From Rutidosis leptorrhynchoides (taxonomy: Eukaryota; Streptophyta; Magnoliopsida; Asterales; Asteraceae), in assembly GCF_046630445.1 (NCBI RefSeq), contig NC_092340.1, positions 18,144,001-18,208,000 on the forward strand: DNA of 64,000 bases. The letters run 5' to 3'. Shown here in pieces: positions 22,274-34,912 of this stretch. The notes under the pieces are model-generated. The model did no database searches. It was given only the letters and a program-made list of their open reading frames with translations, and was not told the DNA's origin. Every line of letters starts with the position of its first letter. The first letter of the stretch is position 1. A program made the translations under genes and the position numbers.

Positions 22274-22591
22274 GGTGTTGTTTGTTTTTCTGTGTGCAGA
22301 TCTTATTATGTCTCATGTCTTCGCGCTCGCAGACGTTTTTACTGCAGACAGTTTGTTTTCCGAAGACATAAGATAAAATAATGTCTTATTATATCTGCAG
22401 CCTCGTAGACTTAAATGTATGCTTCTAAGTGCTGCACACTGAATTAAATTATTTTGCAGACATAAAAACAAACAGTCTTCACTATTCAGCATACATTCAC
22501 TATTCAGCATACAGACTTTCAAACCACATCTACTTTACAGACATGGTCCGCAGATCTTCAGACCAAAACATCTTAAAAAACAAACAGCACC
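22274..22591. mobile_element. Tourist-like MITE (unit 2)
   Basis: Same insertion, TTA at 22271-22273 and 22592-22594. Left end reads GGTGTTGTTTGTTTTT, the likely ancestral form. Confidence 0.65.
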
Positions 22592-23205
22592 TTAGTTACA
22601 ACAAGTTGCTTCTGACGTATCTCTTATAGTACACGGATGGAAGCCAAAGATTACGGGACATCCAACAAGTTACAACAAGTTGCACCTTACTTACAACAAG
22701 TTGCTTCTGACGTATCTCTTATAGTACACGGATGGAAGCCAAAGATTACGGGACATCCAATTTTTTCCAACATAGCTAACCTAGCTGCTCAACCTGAAGC
22801 AACATAATAATTAATAATAATAATCATAATCATGAGATTCATAAATAAAAACATACAACAAAGGAGTAGTTTTAGTATGGTGGGTATTGTATGTACGTAT
22901 GTTAGAATAGCATACATTCACTATTCAACATACAGAACTTCAAACCACATCTTCTTTACAGATATGATCCGCAGATCTTCAGACCATAACATCTTAAAAA
23001 ACAAACACCTTAGTTACAACAAGTTGCTTCTAACGTATCTCTTATAGTACACGGATGGAAGCCAAAGATTTCGGGACATCCAATTTTTTCCAACCTAGCT
23101 AACCTAGCTGCTCAACCTGAAGCAACATAATAATTAATGTAATAATCATAATCATGAGATGCATAAATAAACATACAACAGAGGAGTGGTTTTAGTATGG
23201 TAGGT
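22592..23205. repeat. Local tandem array of MITE end and flank (unit 2)
   Basis: Three successive flank copies: 22595-22665 (cut short), 22675-22812 and 23008-23135. They share ttgcttct(g/a)acgtatctcttatag and cacggatggaagccaaagatt. The extra short copy is shared with unit 4 only. Confidence 0.75.
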
Positions 23206-23301
23206 TTTGTTTGTTTGTTTGTATGTATGTATGTATGTATGTATGTATGCATGCATGCATGCATGCGCGCGCGCACGCACGCCCGCCCACCTCTCTCCCT
23301 G

Positions 23302-23351
<50 letters not shown>
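23206..23351. repeat. Compound microsatellite TGTA/TGCA/CGCA/CT (unit 2)
   Basis: A long (TGTA)n and (TGCA)n, a short gcgcgcgcacgcacgcccgccc bridge and a long (CT)n. The CCCG block is nearly absent here, so block lengths trade off between units. Confidence 0.95.
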
Positions 23352-23353
<2 letters not shown>

Positions 23354-24007
23354 GAGCAACGCAAAAAATAAGCTCTTCTACATGTGTGTGTAGATTAGAG
23401 TGAAACTTGTTAAAGCTCTATTATAAGTAAGTAAGAGTGTGATTATTAGATAAATTAAAAGAAGTTAATTACGTTATTTTTGGATATCCGGATGTTGGAT
23501 GCGTTATCTCTCTCTTTCATTTTATAGAACCTCAATTCATGCAGCTCTGGATTGTTTCTTCGAAATTCTTCGAGTCTGTGATTTCCTTAGTGTATCCGGA
23601 CAGACAAGGATACACAAGATGAAATACTACTTATTATATTGGGATTTTTCATCTTTTTGTTTCTGGGAAATTATTAGGTCTCCAATCAATCAAACTTCCG
23701 GTGGATATGTGATAGAGAACAAGATGACGCCAAGCCCAATATAATAAGTAGCCCAATAATTAGTTAGGGTTTCGTTATCAATCTCTTCATATACGAGTGT
23801 TGTTAGTCAAGTTAGGATATTTAGAAAACTATGTACGTGTTTGGTATTCGGCCTCTATGGCTTGGGTAGCAAGATTTGTTCATCTTGTCTGATTAGGCAG
23901 AGATCGATCATACGAGATCATCTCTGATTTTGTTTTTCTTTTATTATCTATTGTTCTTGTTTACTCAACTATCAATCAATTAATCATTTAAAAAAAAAAA
24001 AAAAAAA
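23352..24007 (+). other. Non-coding segment ending in a poly-A tract (unit 2)
   Basis: Counterpart of 8143-8809. The A run begins after 'atcattt' and ends in 'tcaccaac', one base different from units 1 and 3. An 81-codon frame (23499-23744) lies across it but is interrupted in unit 1, so I do not call it a gene. Confidence 0.35.
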
Positions 24008-25709
24008 TCACCAACTATACTAATTCAGGTCACTGTTTTCCATCTTTTTGCAACTTAGTTCTGTAATACTCTAATACTACTACGTATTATATATGCATTT
24101 ATCAGACAACAACAACATCATACATAAATCAAGCTGAAACTACCGAATATGATTTTTGTACAACAAATAATCAGTAATATAAGTTTCATGACCAAACCCT
24201 AAATCCGATAAACGAGATGAAATACTACGTATTCAACAACAAAATTCAATTTGCTTAGATGCAGAAATACCTGTAAATTAACCTTTATGTATATTATTCA
24301 GGCTGCTGTGCTGTTTAAAAGAGTACTTACTCGACCCGTTACCCAGCCCTCCCATTACAACCCTTCTTTGTCTTCAAGTGCTTATGACATGACTTTCTTC
24401 CCTAAGCGACCATTGTTATGTTTCCTTTGCTTGTGTCTGCTGAACTCAAACCTGGTGTAATCATTTTACCTCGTTATATTCGGATAATGACATTGATGAT
24501 TGAGATAATGAAAGTTATCAAGTGTTCTTGGTTCTATAAAGTGTTCTATACTTAATTTTTGTACAAGTTTGTTTCCAATTAGCCTTATTGTTACATGATA
24601 AAGTTTTAGTGTTAAAGCACTTTAGTTTCCTTTTTTGGGAAATATTATCCATTTACATATTTATATACTACTCATAAAGTGTTGCAGTTTTTATCTTTAG
24701 TATTAGAACTTCACATTGGATGTCTCACTAAGATAATTGGTTTATCATCACGAATAGGTAGAAATTGACCCTCTAAACTCGAAAGACAAGAATCATTGGT
24801 CTATAATCTCATTGTCCAATTTCAACACGAAATGTTGGAATAGAAAGAGAAAATAGATTATAAGTAGCAAAATATCCAAAAACAAAGCAACAAGACAGTG
24901 TTCATTCATGTTCTACATACAAAACAAGGGCGCTCAGTCCCAAGGTAATTTCTCCGGGATCGTTAAAAGATTTCGAATTTGTCACCAAGATTTGATATAT
25001 ATATAGGTGAAAACTTAGTTAACAAATGGCAAACCTAAGGCCTCGGCACCAGATCCAATTATGAAAAAACTTTTGATATGTTAGAAAAATATCCTAATCA
25101 GTTTAAGTAAGCGATAATAAACAGTTTAAAACCCAACCACTATAATAAGTAGTCAGGTTCAAACCCAAAACAAGACAAACATAAATAATACGATAACTAT
25201 CTTGCTTAGCATATATAATAACTGAAATGGAATGTTAAACACCCAGTTCAGCTAGTTACTACAATAAGTAAGTCACAATCTGCATGTTTCACAAAATCAA
25301 AAGTCAAGTTCGAACCTCAAAACAAGGGTGGTTTTTAATTAATTATTACAACCACTTGATCATAATAACTTAAAAGCTTAATTCCAGGTAAGCACTATAA
25401 AAGTGGATTTAATTGTTGCCATGAGCATCATTAACAACAGTTTCGGGCACTTCGCCTGCAATACCAACACAATAGTACAAAAAAAAACAAACATCAGTAG
25501 GCTACTTTAGTGTCTTGCTTTTTTAAGCTTATCATCCAAGTGATCATGCCTAAAAACAAGAAATTTTAAATAAATCCAACCGAACAAGACATTCAAATAA
25601 GTAGGTAAAATACAATATCAGGAAGAAAAAGAAAATATGGCATTGGTATCTTATTGTGCCATACTTTAATAAGCAGATGAGTTTAAATATCATATATCAT
25701 TGTGTTTTC

Positions 25710-26190
25710 AATTGATATGCGGAAATATTTCATTGATTGAATATGTAAACTGAAACGTTTTGATAAACTGAGTTGGAGATAAAAGATAACAAGAGAGTTT
25801 AAACTTTAAGGACTACATTTTGAATATATTGCTTATATCTCAGTTGTTTTAAAACTGATTCTCTAGTTTACAATGCACATGAACATGTTTAAATACATCA
25901 AATGGTCTAACAGCTATTTCCTAAAGAGGTTAGGCTCCATAAACACTTTTGGAACCACCTTTATGTAAATGGCAATGTGCAGATATGTATCCGTTTTGTT
26001 GTCTTCATGGTTGGACTTGGTTTGGCAGCTTGTGAAAGTCTCTAAAGGGAAAGGATGAAACTTGTTTTCTGATCCCAAAGTCAAATTAACTAATATGGTA
26101 ATTTGACTCTTGGCTCCTTGTATTCTAACACTCCCCTCAAGTTGAATAGTGGGATCTCCACAATTCAACTTGACCAATACATCATTGAGG
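25710..26190 (-). mobile_element. Ty1/copia 3'-end fossil (unit 2)
   Basis: Counterpart. LTR start at 26130 on the minus strand, polypurine tract at 26131-26146. Far end unclear. Confidence 0.55.
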
Positions 26191-26435
26191 GGTCTTCAGT
26201 TGACTAGTCAATCACGAGCTAGCTAGTCTTCAATTTTGTTCACTCTTCTCTCTCGAAAAGGTATTGTTAATAATTACACTGACAAAAGCATACTTTATGA
26301 CAAATGACATGCTTTATGGTCAAACTAAATTTGACTTTGGTCAAAGCACAGTACTCAACGAAAATTCTATATATATTCGACCAAACCTATTTAATAATTT
26401 AACGGTAGGTAACATACAGACAACTCTTATATTTT

Positions 26436-28565
26436 GGACTTTTCTCTCTCTCTCTCTAAAGTATAAAGGCTCTCCGTACTTTCTGGTTTCCGACTAGTTA
26501 ATGGGCGCTCCGGCCGCCGGCTTATCGCCGGTGGTTCGATGAATCTTTACCTTCTTATTTTCTTTCCCTTCGTTTCCATCTTTTTCTCCGTTCGAATTGC
26601 TCCTGACTTGATTTCTCCTGCGTTGCACCTTCGCTGACGGCTAACACAGGCGGCGAAAGCCCTTATTGGTCTTTCTGTGCTCTGTCGTTCTCCCTTGGTC
26701 CGGATATGGTGGTTTTTCAGTCGATGTGGGTATGTTCGTGTGTTTTTAACTCCGGCACAGATTCCCAAGTTGCGGCTTCTATTCCATTTGCAGGCGGCGA
26801 GGTTCGTGATGAACCTCTGCAGCGGTTTCAGGTAACCTTCTTGGTAGCTTTTGTTTCTTTTTTGCGTTGATCTGTGCTATTTGTCCGAGATTCGGTCGGT
26901 GGTTATCAGAGTTTTTGTAATCTTTTATTAAAAATTGGCAAATTTTCGGTGGTCGCTGGGTTTTCCTGGGTGTTTGACGGCCGGCGGCGTCTTCTGTCGT
27001 GACTCTAAATCCTAAACCCTTAACCCTAATCTTTTATTAAAAATTTCCCTCTTTCCTTCCGAAGAAGTACAAATCGCAGCATTACTTGGCAGCGTCGTCG
27101 TTCGAATCTCTAATTTCACTTTTTATGTCATCATCAAATGAACAACGTTCATAATTAAGATGATCATATTTTCGTAGAATGTGCAAACACTGATCTTACT
27201 TCTTTATTTCTTGATCAGGTCAACTAATACAGTTATCGCCTCATATGGAAAAGCTCGTGCCATGTTATCTTTTACTACTAGTTCTTCGTTAATTACACTG
27301 TTGACCCGATAATAGATGTTTTGGGGAAAGTTATCTTTTACTACTAGTTCTTCGTTATCTAGTTCTATTATTATTATGCATTAATTAATTAATTAATTAA
27401 TTAATAGTGCTCTAATTACAGGATGTTAAAGAAATGGTGCAAGAACTCTAGTATCGGTTGCTGAGTCTTGAAAGGTATAAGTTTTTTCTGGTTCTATTAA
27501 ATCTACTACAAACTATTTTTTAAATACTAAATTCATTTATATCAACATCAGATGTTGGAATACTTCATAAATGCTTCAATTTATCTACTTCTCTGCTATA
27601 CGGGGTTTATTTGAATATCTGTACTACATATAGTTATTAACATGCACTATAATATTGAGTATAAAGAATCTGGCTTTAATTTATATTTTGATATATATTC
27701 AAACTCTATTTATCTGTGTAGCTCTACAATCTGCTGTACATGCAGGTTTGCAGGGAATAAGTGTTGCAAATCATCGTGTCTCTAAAAGAAGAAATATATT
27801 AGACAAGGTTTATTGATATGTTCAAAAGCTTGTTATATGCAGGATACCACTCATGACTTCCTGATGTAATTCAAGTTAACTTGTCTCTTGTAGCACCAAT
27901 CGAGGGTCTGCAGCCTTCAATTTCCATTTTGTGTGACTGAACGCGTTATTATCATGGTTATAATCAAAATTGCGTTTTAGATTCATTTACTGTGCATAAT
28001 GTATATCTTCTGACCTCTAAGATTTTGTTTCAGGGTAATAAAAGGACGCCTTCACGTTTTGCTGGTCGTGAAGTCGTTGTAATGACACAATGCTTAAACG
28101 GGTGGTTAGTCTCTTTCCCACTATCAATATCTTAGATAGTTTGTTTCCTTTCGTATTCCATTTGTTTCATGAGAAGTGCAATTTTTAATCATCTAATCAA
28201 GCTAATGAAAAAATCCTTAAATTAAGGTGCTTAAATTTGCGTGGCCCCAAATAATTGCCATCAGTTCATTTGAGACCAATGATAATGGTAATGGGATATA
28301 TCTTTTATCTGTTGCACATAGGTGTGTTGTAGCCGTGCTTTAGTTGTTGAGGTCTGCCAAATTAGCTACAGAGAAAGGCGTTACTCAATGCTATAAGACT
28401 GCTCCCAACCATGAAGTCCTTCCTTGGACAGACCGCCATATTAATCTTCTCTTCATTTCCTACCTATCACATACCCATCACACACCACTACCAACCATGA
28501 CATCTCCTCCCCATCACTTGGCCCCATCTTCTTCGTTAGATCTAGTTTTCAAGATAGCTTTTTAA
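26436..28565 (+). pseudogene. Spliced-gene relic (unit 2)
   Basis: Counterpart of 11286-13440 with more damage. The first ATG leader frame is followed by changed text, the block near 12730 is shortened (27890-27905), and 27262-27300 holds a short local duplication of 'ttatcttttactactagttcttcgtta' (compare 27331-27357). Divergence is without obvious protection of the exon-like blocks. Confidence 0.35.
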
Positions 28566-29131
28566 ATAAAAATTAACCATAACTAAACACTAGTAACTAA
28601 ATACATATATACAACAAAATTAACAAACAACCCACAATTTAATTAGAACAACTCGTGCTCACTTGTGTGATGAAAAGAAGCAGGGCGAAGTTGATATGCT
28701 ATTAGAGGGCAACCCTCTTATCGTTGGTAATGGTCTAATGGGTCTCATATAAAAGAGACGATAATTAACAAAGGAACATTTCCATTTATTATAGTCATAC
28801 TTTTCCTCAAACTTATCTATATTCATATGAAACTTGCATATCAACTTAAGTTAGAAGTTGGAAGTTACAGATCATTCACATTATGATCTCACAATTGCAC
28901 AATACACGCACCATTTGAATATAATAATAACTTAATAACAACAAAATTAAAGATCTTAATACTTAAAAGAGCTTGTCAACATATGTATTTTTTTGTTATA
29001 ACTGATAAATCAAGCTTACATAAATTATCAATAAACCGCATAAACTAAAGCATAAAAAGATACAAATTTATGAAGAATACACAAATATGATCAATTTACG
29101 TAATCAATATCACAATTATATGTGTTTTAAA

Positions 29132-29200
<69 letters not shown>

Positions 29201-29369
29201 CTTAACCACAAGAAAGATACAATCGTTGAAAAATATACAACTGCTTGATAGAATACGTAATACAAATGGATTTCTACTGTAATTAACTAGTAGTATTTCA
29301 AAAAAATGAACGAATACCTAATGAAGACGTGTTGACGTGCATAAGTTAAATTTAAACAAGAAGAGGAGA

Positions 29370-32070
29370 GAATGATACCTGCCATCATTTAGGAAAAAGA
29401 TGGTTGAACCCTATGGACCGCTCGTAAAGATTGCATTTTCATTATGCCGATACACAACCATTGCCATTGGGTGGAATTCCAACTGACTAGATACTGATTG
29501 TTTAAATTATAACGAAAAATAGTACCTATTAACATTTCTGACCCAAAAATATTCATCATGACATTAAAGGCTAACATACAAAATGCGGTCAATAACCTTG
29601 GTAGAAAAACCTCCGAAATGCACGAGTTTACTCCCATTCCATTTAGGGAAAATTATTTAAAAATACATTGAACTTTCAACAAATTTCTATTGTATACATC
29701 CAACTTTCATATATACTATTGTATACATTTAACTTTCTAAATTGTTCTATTGTATGCATCATGTAACTTGTACACCAGGTATCCAGTAATTATGTAGAAA
29801 AAAATTTGTGGTTGGTCCCTCGATTTAACGTCCGTTAAATTTTTTCGTTAGATCTTATTTCATCCTACCATTCCCTTCATCAATAAGAACCCTAACATCT
29901 TCATCACTTAAAAAAAATAAGAACCCTAATTTTAAAAATCCCAAACATTGAATTCAACCATCAATGGATTATAACCTATTGTTGTTTTTTGAAGTAATCT
30001 ACAAGTTGTCTCTTTATAAACTGAAATTTGGAGTATCTGATACGAGATTTATCACATCCTTTTTGTTTATCACCAAAATATCCATCATATAATATAAATC
30101 TCTAGTATTGAATTAACAAAACACTTGTCCTCTATTTTTTTGGTTCCCGTGCAACCACTTTTGCTTTTCTTAGTCTCTTCCGTTTCGGCCAAATCTAAAT
30201 TAAATCCTATTGCATTTAATCTTCTCTAGTCAGTCTGTGTTAGATAAAGCAATACTAGTTTTCATCTTTTCATCAAACAAAAGCCCTTCTTTCTACTTTT
30301 TTCTCTCCAACCTAAACTTCCTTTTCATCCTAAACTAAAACCCCAACAATATAAATATAAATATAACATAATAAATATATATACATACGGATAGTATAAA
30401 CAGAAAATTAGAACACAACCCTAACACCTTTTTCATTTTCGATGTGGCACTCGGCGTAATCGATCTCTGCGATGGCGAACCAGACAACGATGCCGATTGA
30501 GAAGATCTATCAAGATTGTACGTTGTTGTAAGATAATGGTTTTCCGATGGATGTCCGGCATAAAAAGATTAAGACGAGAACCGATGTGAGATTGCCTATT
30601 CCGACAACAACTGGTCGATTCCGGCATCAACCAGTGATTGGTCGATTTGGTGGTTCCGGCAATGGTGAGCAAGGATAATTTGTTCTCAGTCAAAGTTTCA
30701 AATACTAAGTCTGTTTTCTTAAAATAGTTTGTTGATTTGTTGACCAGGAGATGCATTTAAATATGTTTCTCTATGTTGTAGAACTTCATTCAAGGAAATC
30801 GTTAGTAATCAATTAAACTATTAGGAAATTGACCTTCTACTTAGCTCTAACCATGGTCAAATTGATACCCCTTCTTGTTGTTATTGTTGTTCCTGTTTTT
30901 GTGTGATTTAACAAAAAGTGCAAAAACGCTGTGATCATTGCAGTAAAATTAGAAGAAGAGGGATCAATGATAGTAATTTTGTCTAGAAAAAATAAATGAT
31001 GCAATATCTAATAAACATTAGGGACCAATAATGTAACTATTAAAAATAGGTGACTTAAAGTTTACCTATTATAACAGGTTAAATACATACAATAGAACAA
31101 TTTAGAAAGTTGAATGCATACAATAGGAGATTTGAAAATTAGATGCATACAATAGGAATTTGATGAAAGTTCGGTGTACTTTCAAACAATTTTCCCTTCC
31201 ATTTAATCATAATCCCTCCAGTTAAATATACCCACTAAGGTATATTGACTTCCAATGGTGTTTAGTTGGTATACCAAAAAAAATATCTCATACTAATGTT
31301 CACCCCAAAATATTTCCCCTATGATATCATATTATTATATCTTAAACCAGTCTACACTATTTGTTCGAGCCGATATTCAATCTGAGTTGAATGAACTCCA
31401 ATGAAGACCTTGTCAATTAGAGAGTGGAATGTTGAAATCATCAAAAATATTGTCGTACAAAACGATTACTTCCTCCTCTCTTCTCGTGATGACGGTATTC
31501 TTTGGATATTTTTCAATAGATTCATTATGAATCGGCATCTCTATTCGGGTCAAAACCTACCTTGTTTTGATCGACTACATGTTCATAGATTATTTTATCT
31601 GTTTGGTGACGATCAGTAATAACCCTAACAACATAATCATCTTGTAATGGGTTTTCCGGAAAATTTTCGTTTAGAGGGATGATGGCTTCTTGCATATTGA
31701 TTATGTTTCAAAGGATGAGAAAATAGTCGTCTATGTTAGGGAAAATTCGTACTTGTTCTCTGAAGAGCATATTGCTATGATGCATATCTAGAACAGTAGC
31801 TAATCCACCTGGTTGATGTTAAGATTTCGTACACCGGAGAACCGGAAGCTAAAAACTTGATCAATGAAAAAAATTAAAGTCACATGACAAAGTGGGTTTT
31901 GTATTCAAACGAATGTTGTACCATGTATGAACTGTAAATTATGCCTTACTAAATGGTGTACAAGTTTCGGTTGATAACGTTGACTTGATACAATTCGGAA
32001 ATATCAATTTTCTTTAAGAGGAAGTAATTCATCTATAGGAAGTCCTTTTTTTGAAAGAGGGATTATCCAT
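29370..32070 (-). pseudogene. Copy A, unknown plant gene family, split by a Mutator-like element (unit 2)
   Basis: Counterpart of 14290-15431, with a 1,551-bp insertion at 29646-31196 in the GGFSTKVIDR region's upstream side. The part below the insertion is open as 29637-29389 (NMMNIFGSEMLIGTIFRYNL, NNQYLVSWNSTQWQWLCIGI), longer than in the A-type units. The start ATG is at 32070, and a second start region lies at 32251 within a 181-bp duplication. Confidence 0.6.
29646..31196. mobile_element. Mutator-like element, 1,551 bp, with 9-bp target duplication
   Basis: Flanked by perfect ttccattta copies (29637-29645, 31197-31205). Units 1 and 3 keep the empty site (ccattccatttaatcataat, 14530). 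Ends are long inverted repeats: gggaaaattatttaaaaata at the left against gggaaaattgtttgaaagta from the right, with inner repeats of 'ctattgtatgcat(c/t)(c/t)aactttc' over more than 120 bp. The interior holds a GC-richer block (about 30430-30690; minus frame 30756-30433, 107 codons) after a TATA-like, CT-rich zone, possibly a captured gene piece. No transposase. Present in unit 2 only, so it is one of the youngest insertions here, or was lost from the region duplicated. Confidence 0.85.
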
Positions 32071-32363
32071 GGTTTTATGGCTGATGGCGGCGGTTGGCTA
32101 TAGGTTGTTGGTGGTGTTGGTTACAACTTAAAGGGTTTTTAGGGTTAGGGTTTGATGTGAGAGAAATTGAGCTATATATATATATCAATTTTCTTTAAGA
32201 GGAAGTAATTCATCTATGGGAAGTCCTTTTTTTGAAAGAGGGATTATCCATGGTTTTATGGCTGATGGCGGCGGTTGGCTATAGGTTGTTGGTGGTGTTG
32301 GTTACAACTTAAAGGGTTTTTAGGGTTAGGGTTTGATGTGAGAGAAATTGAGCTAGGGAATGA
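32001..32363. repeat. 181-bp tandem duplication at the start of copy A (unit 2)
   Basis: atatcaattttctttaagag begins at 32002 and again at 32182, and the copies run through the copy A start and the upstream 'gatggcggcggttggctatag' text. The join is a short (TA)n. It holds two tttttagggttagggttt words (telo-box-like) per pair. Unique to this unit. Confidence 0.85.
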
Positions 32364-32393
32364 GTTTGATGTAAATTTGATATCAAGAAGTAT

Positions 32394-32454
<61 letters not shown>

Positions 32455-32468
<14 letters not shown>

Positions 32469-32760
32469 GAGGATGCCATTTTTATCTAGTTCTATTTGCT
32501 AATGTTGTATATATGGTTGGTGTATATTCCGTCCTCTAATATTGTAACATTATAAATAATGTTTATCCATATTATATTTTATAGTTAATAATATCGTTTT
32601 GAATTCACATCATACACAACAACAACAATACCCAATCCCGCATATGCGATGAATTCACATCATAATCATAATATCTATTAAATTATTATTATTATTATTA
32701 TATCTATTATAATTCACATCATAATAGATATTAATAGATATAATTTAATTTAAGAAAATT
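32455..32760. repeat. Single copy of the foldback MITE segment (unit 2)
   Basis: Only one copy of the 296-bp segment, with a (TA)n tract (32396-32463) replacing the left arm of the MITE. The A-type units hold two copies. Confidence 0.6.
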
Positions 32761-32911
32761 AATATGTTCTTTTTAACCCTCCCTCTCACCCACGTAAAAA
32801 TATATTTCTCATCTCATTATCTCCCAAATCAAATCTAACCCTAAACCCTTTCAAGCGGCCGCCAACACCGCAAATACCCTATCTCCGGTCGTCGTCACCA
32901 CCTATCCAACC

Positions 32912-34547
32912 ATAGATAATCTCGTTACTCAACCTGTTCTTCCTTAACAAGGACTCCCATAGATTAATTCCCAGATCTCTCTTAGAGAAACTGATCTTCT
33001 CGAATGTATTAACTCACTGTTATAAACTGAAGGTTATATTATTTAATAAGATATACTTTACGATTCATATATGGGTACATTGTTCGTCCAAATATAAAAC
33101 CGCGAGTATTCACTTTGTCGGGTGACTGACTTTTTTAGTGATTGGCTTCAGGTTCTCCGAGGTGTGAAATCTCAGACGTCGACCACTGCATTACCTAATG
33201 TTTTAGAATACGTATCATAGAAATATGCTTTTCGCGGAACGAGTATGAATTACCCAATCGTACATGATTACTTTCTCATCTTTCTGAACATAATCATTAT
33301 GCAAGAAACTATCATCCTACAAGATGATCCCGATAATCTCGTCCCATTTTTTCATTTGCCAAAATTTGAAAAAAGCGTCAAAGGATAGTGACAAGTGTCA
33401 GTTGTAGCCAATGACCATCTTCATCAGATATATTTTCTTGTAAAACACGAAAAAGGGATGTATACTGAAAAACGATGGAAATATAGTGTGGAGCCTCAAT
33501 AGCTAATGGTTCACAATAGCCATGAGTACAATATCTCTTGATTGATTGTTTTAAGATTCTCATAATTGGTTCGATACAGAAATACTTCTTGTCACAAACC
33601 ACTATTGAAATTGTATTCGTGATACAGTGGTAGACCATTCAGAAGTTTTACATACTTGGTTACCATTCAGAAGTTTTACATACTTGGTTAGTAGCTATTC
33701 TTCATGATTACTTACGCTTGTAGTTATAAGAAAGTTAAATTCACCTTGAAAGGGTTCTTGTGGTAGATCGACCAAGCTCTCTACTGCATTACTCTCTTAG
33801 GGTGAAATTCTATAGAGATAAAATAATCTTCGCATAAGTTGTTAATCAAAACTTGGTTAGTTTTGAATATTTTATTGTTGGAGGTCCTTGGGTACAAATG
33901 AAGAAGGCAATTCAAATGTATTTATCGAAAATAATCAAGGGAAACATATCATTATCCCCCGGTGTGCATGCTGTTGTGTTTAATGATCTCATATCTCGGT
34001 TTCCAAGCGACAGTGTGTTGTTAGAGTTTATAAGGAGTTTGATGATCCGCACTAACGGGTTTACTGGTCATTTTGTAGTCCATGCATTGGTTGTTTGAGA
34101 TTTGTTTTTTTTTGGGGGATGGAACAACGTATCATTGTTAGATATTTGCTTGTATATCAAAGAAATAATACTGAAAGTCAATACCCCATGTAGGTGTATT
34201 TGACTGGGAGAGGGATGATGATAGGGAATGGGATCCAACTAATCCGTTTTAGAGGATTGTCTTAAAAGTTATTAATGGTACTGTGTATGGATAACCTTCA
34301 TGGTTGTGAAGATATGGATATGGAACTTGAAGGTTGCATGTATATTTCTCTATTTGACTTATACCCTCGGAATTGGCTTAAGCAATTGGAACTTCTCCAT
34401 GCGGATGCTCGGCAACATGCAAACCTCCTCTTTACAAGAGGATTACTCCTGCGGTCCAGCAAGGTAATCTATTTCCTCCATGATATTGACGATAGCATGT
34501 ATCATTCTCTTCTGTTCTTGATTATATTTAACTTAATTTATATATAA
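32912..34547 (+). pseudogene. Copy B, unknown plant gene family (unit 2/3 border)
   Basis: Same arrangement as 17031-18640, with the degenerate start ATA at 32912. It holds the best preserved middle part: 33853-34098 is open for 81 codons and reads FEYFIVGGPWVQM, then VVFNDLISRFPSDSVLLEF. Compare copy C: GGPWVQMNIV, VFNDLGIPISKRQRFVRVYE. A 28-base stretch (accattcagaagttttac...) is directly doubled at about 33633-33690, only in this copy. The tail 34275-34547 carries variants not seen in the other three copies, in line with unit 3's first half being the oldest or most distant branch. Confidence 0.6.
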
Positions 34548-34912
34548 TCAACAAGAGGAGAATAATATCTTTCATCGTCAATATCATTGAGGAAAAAGTT
34601 ACCCTGATCGACTGCGAGGGTAAGTCCTCTTTTAAAGATAATGTTTTCTTGATGTCGCGCGTCCGCATGGGAAAGTCCAACTGATCAAGCAGAGTTCGAT
34701 TGTGTTTTAAGTCAAAACGAAGAATATACCTATTACCTTCAAGAAAGGTTGCAAAAATCGAAAAAAGCGGCTGAGTTCTCGTCGAGAAATCGTTTTAGAG
34801 TTGCTGCTGAGTTCTCGTTTTATCGGCCAAAAAATCCTCAATGACCGATAAATTGAGTTTCTCGGCCAAAAATCGGTCAAATTGGTTAAATCTCGGTCAA
34901 ATCGGTCAAATC

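Larger units (their letters stand above)
4535..27300. repeat. Copy 1 of ~37-kb higher-order duplication (visible part)
   Basis: This interval is repeated at 42202-64000. Matching landmarks are LTR end 7568 and 44557, MITE duplication 16306 and 53276, unit start 17636 and 54606, and Tourist-like MITE 22274 and 58928. The offset drifts only by internal indels (microsatellites, hAT subrepeats, the 651-bp LTR duplication). The true start could lie further left, since the Athila interior is missing from this copy. The true end lies beyond what the window lets me compare. Confidence 0.75.
17636..33509. repeat. Tandem unit 2 (B-type)
   Basis: Second unit, collinear with unit 1 over nearly its whole length. 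It has the empty site for the Athila LTR (around 22810), the empty site for the 667-bp Mutator-like element (around 32070) and a single MITE segment. It has instead a 1,551-bp Mutator-like element (29646-31196), an enlarged hAT MITE and a 181-bp tandem duplication (32001-32354). Unit 4 shares its private sequence variants, for example the altered text at 27262-27300, which recurs at 63966-64000. Confidence 0.9.

Noticed and set aside
32130-32340. tttagggttaggg words as interstitial telomere repeats
   Set aside because: Only one or two units each; better seen as telo-box-like promoter words.
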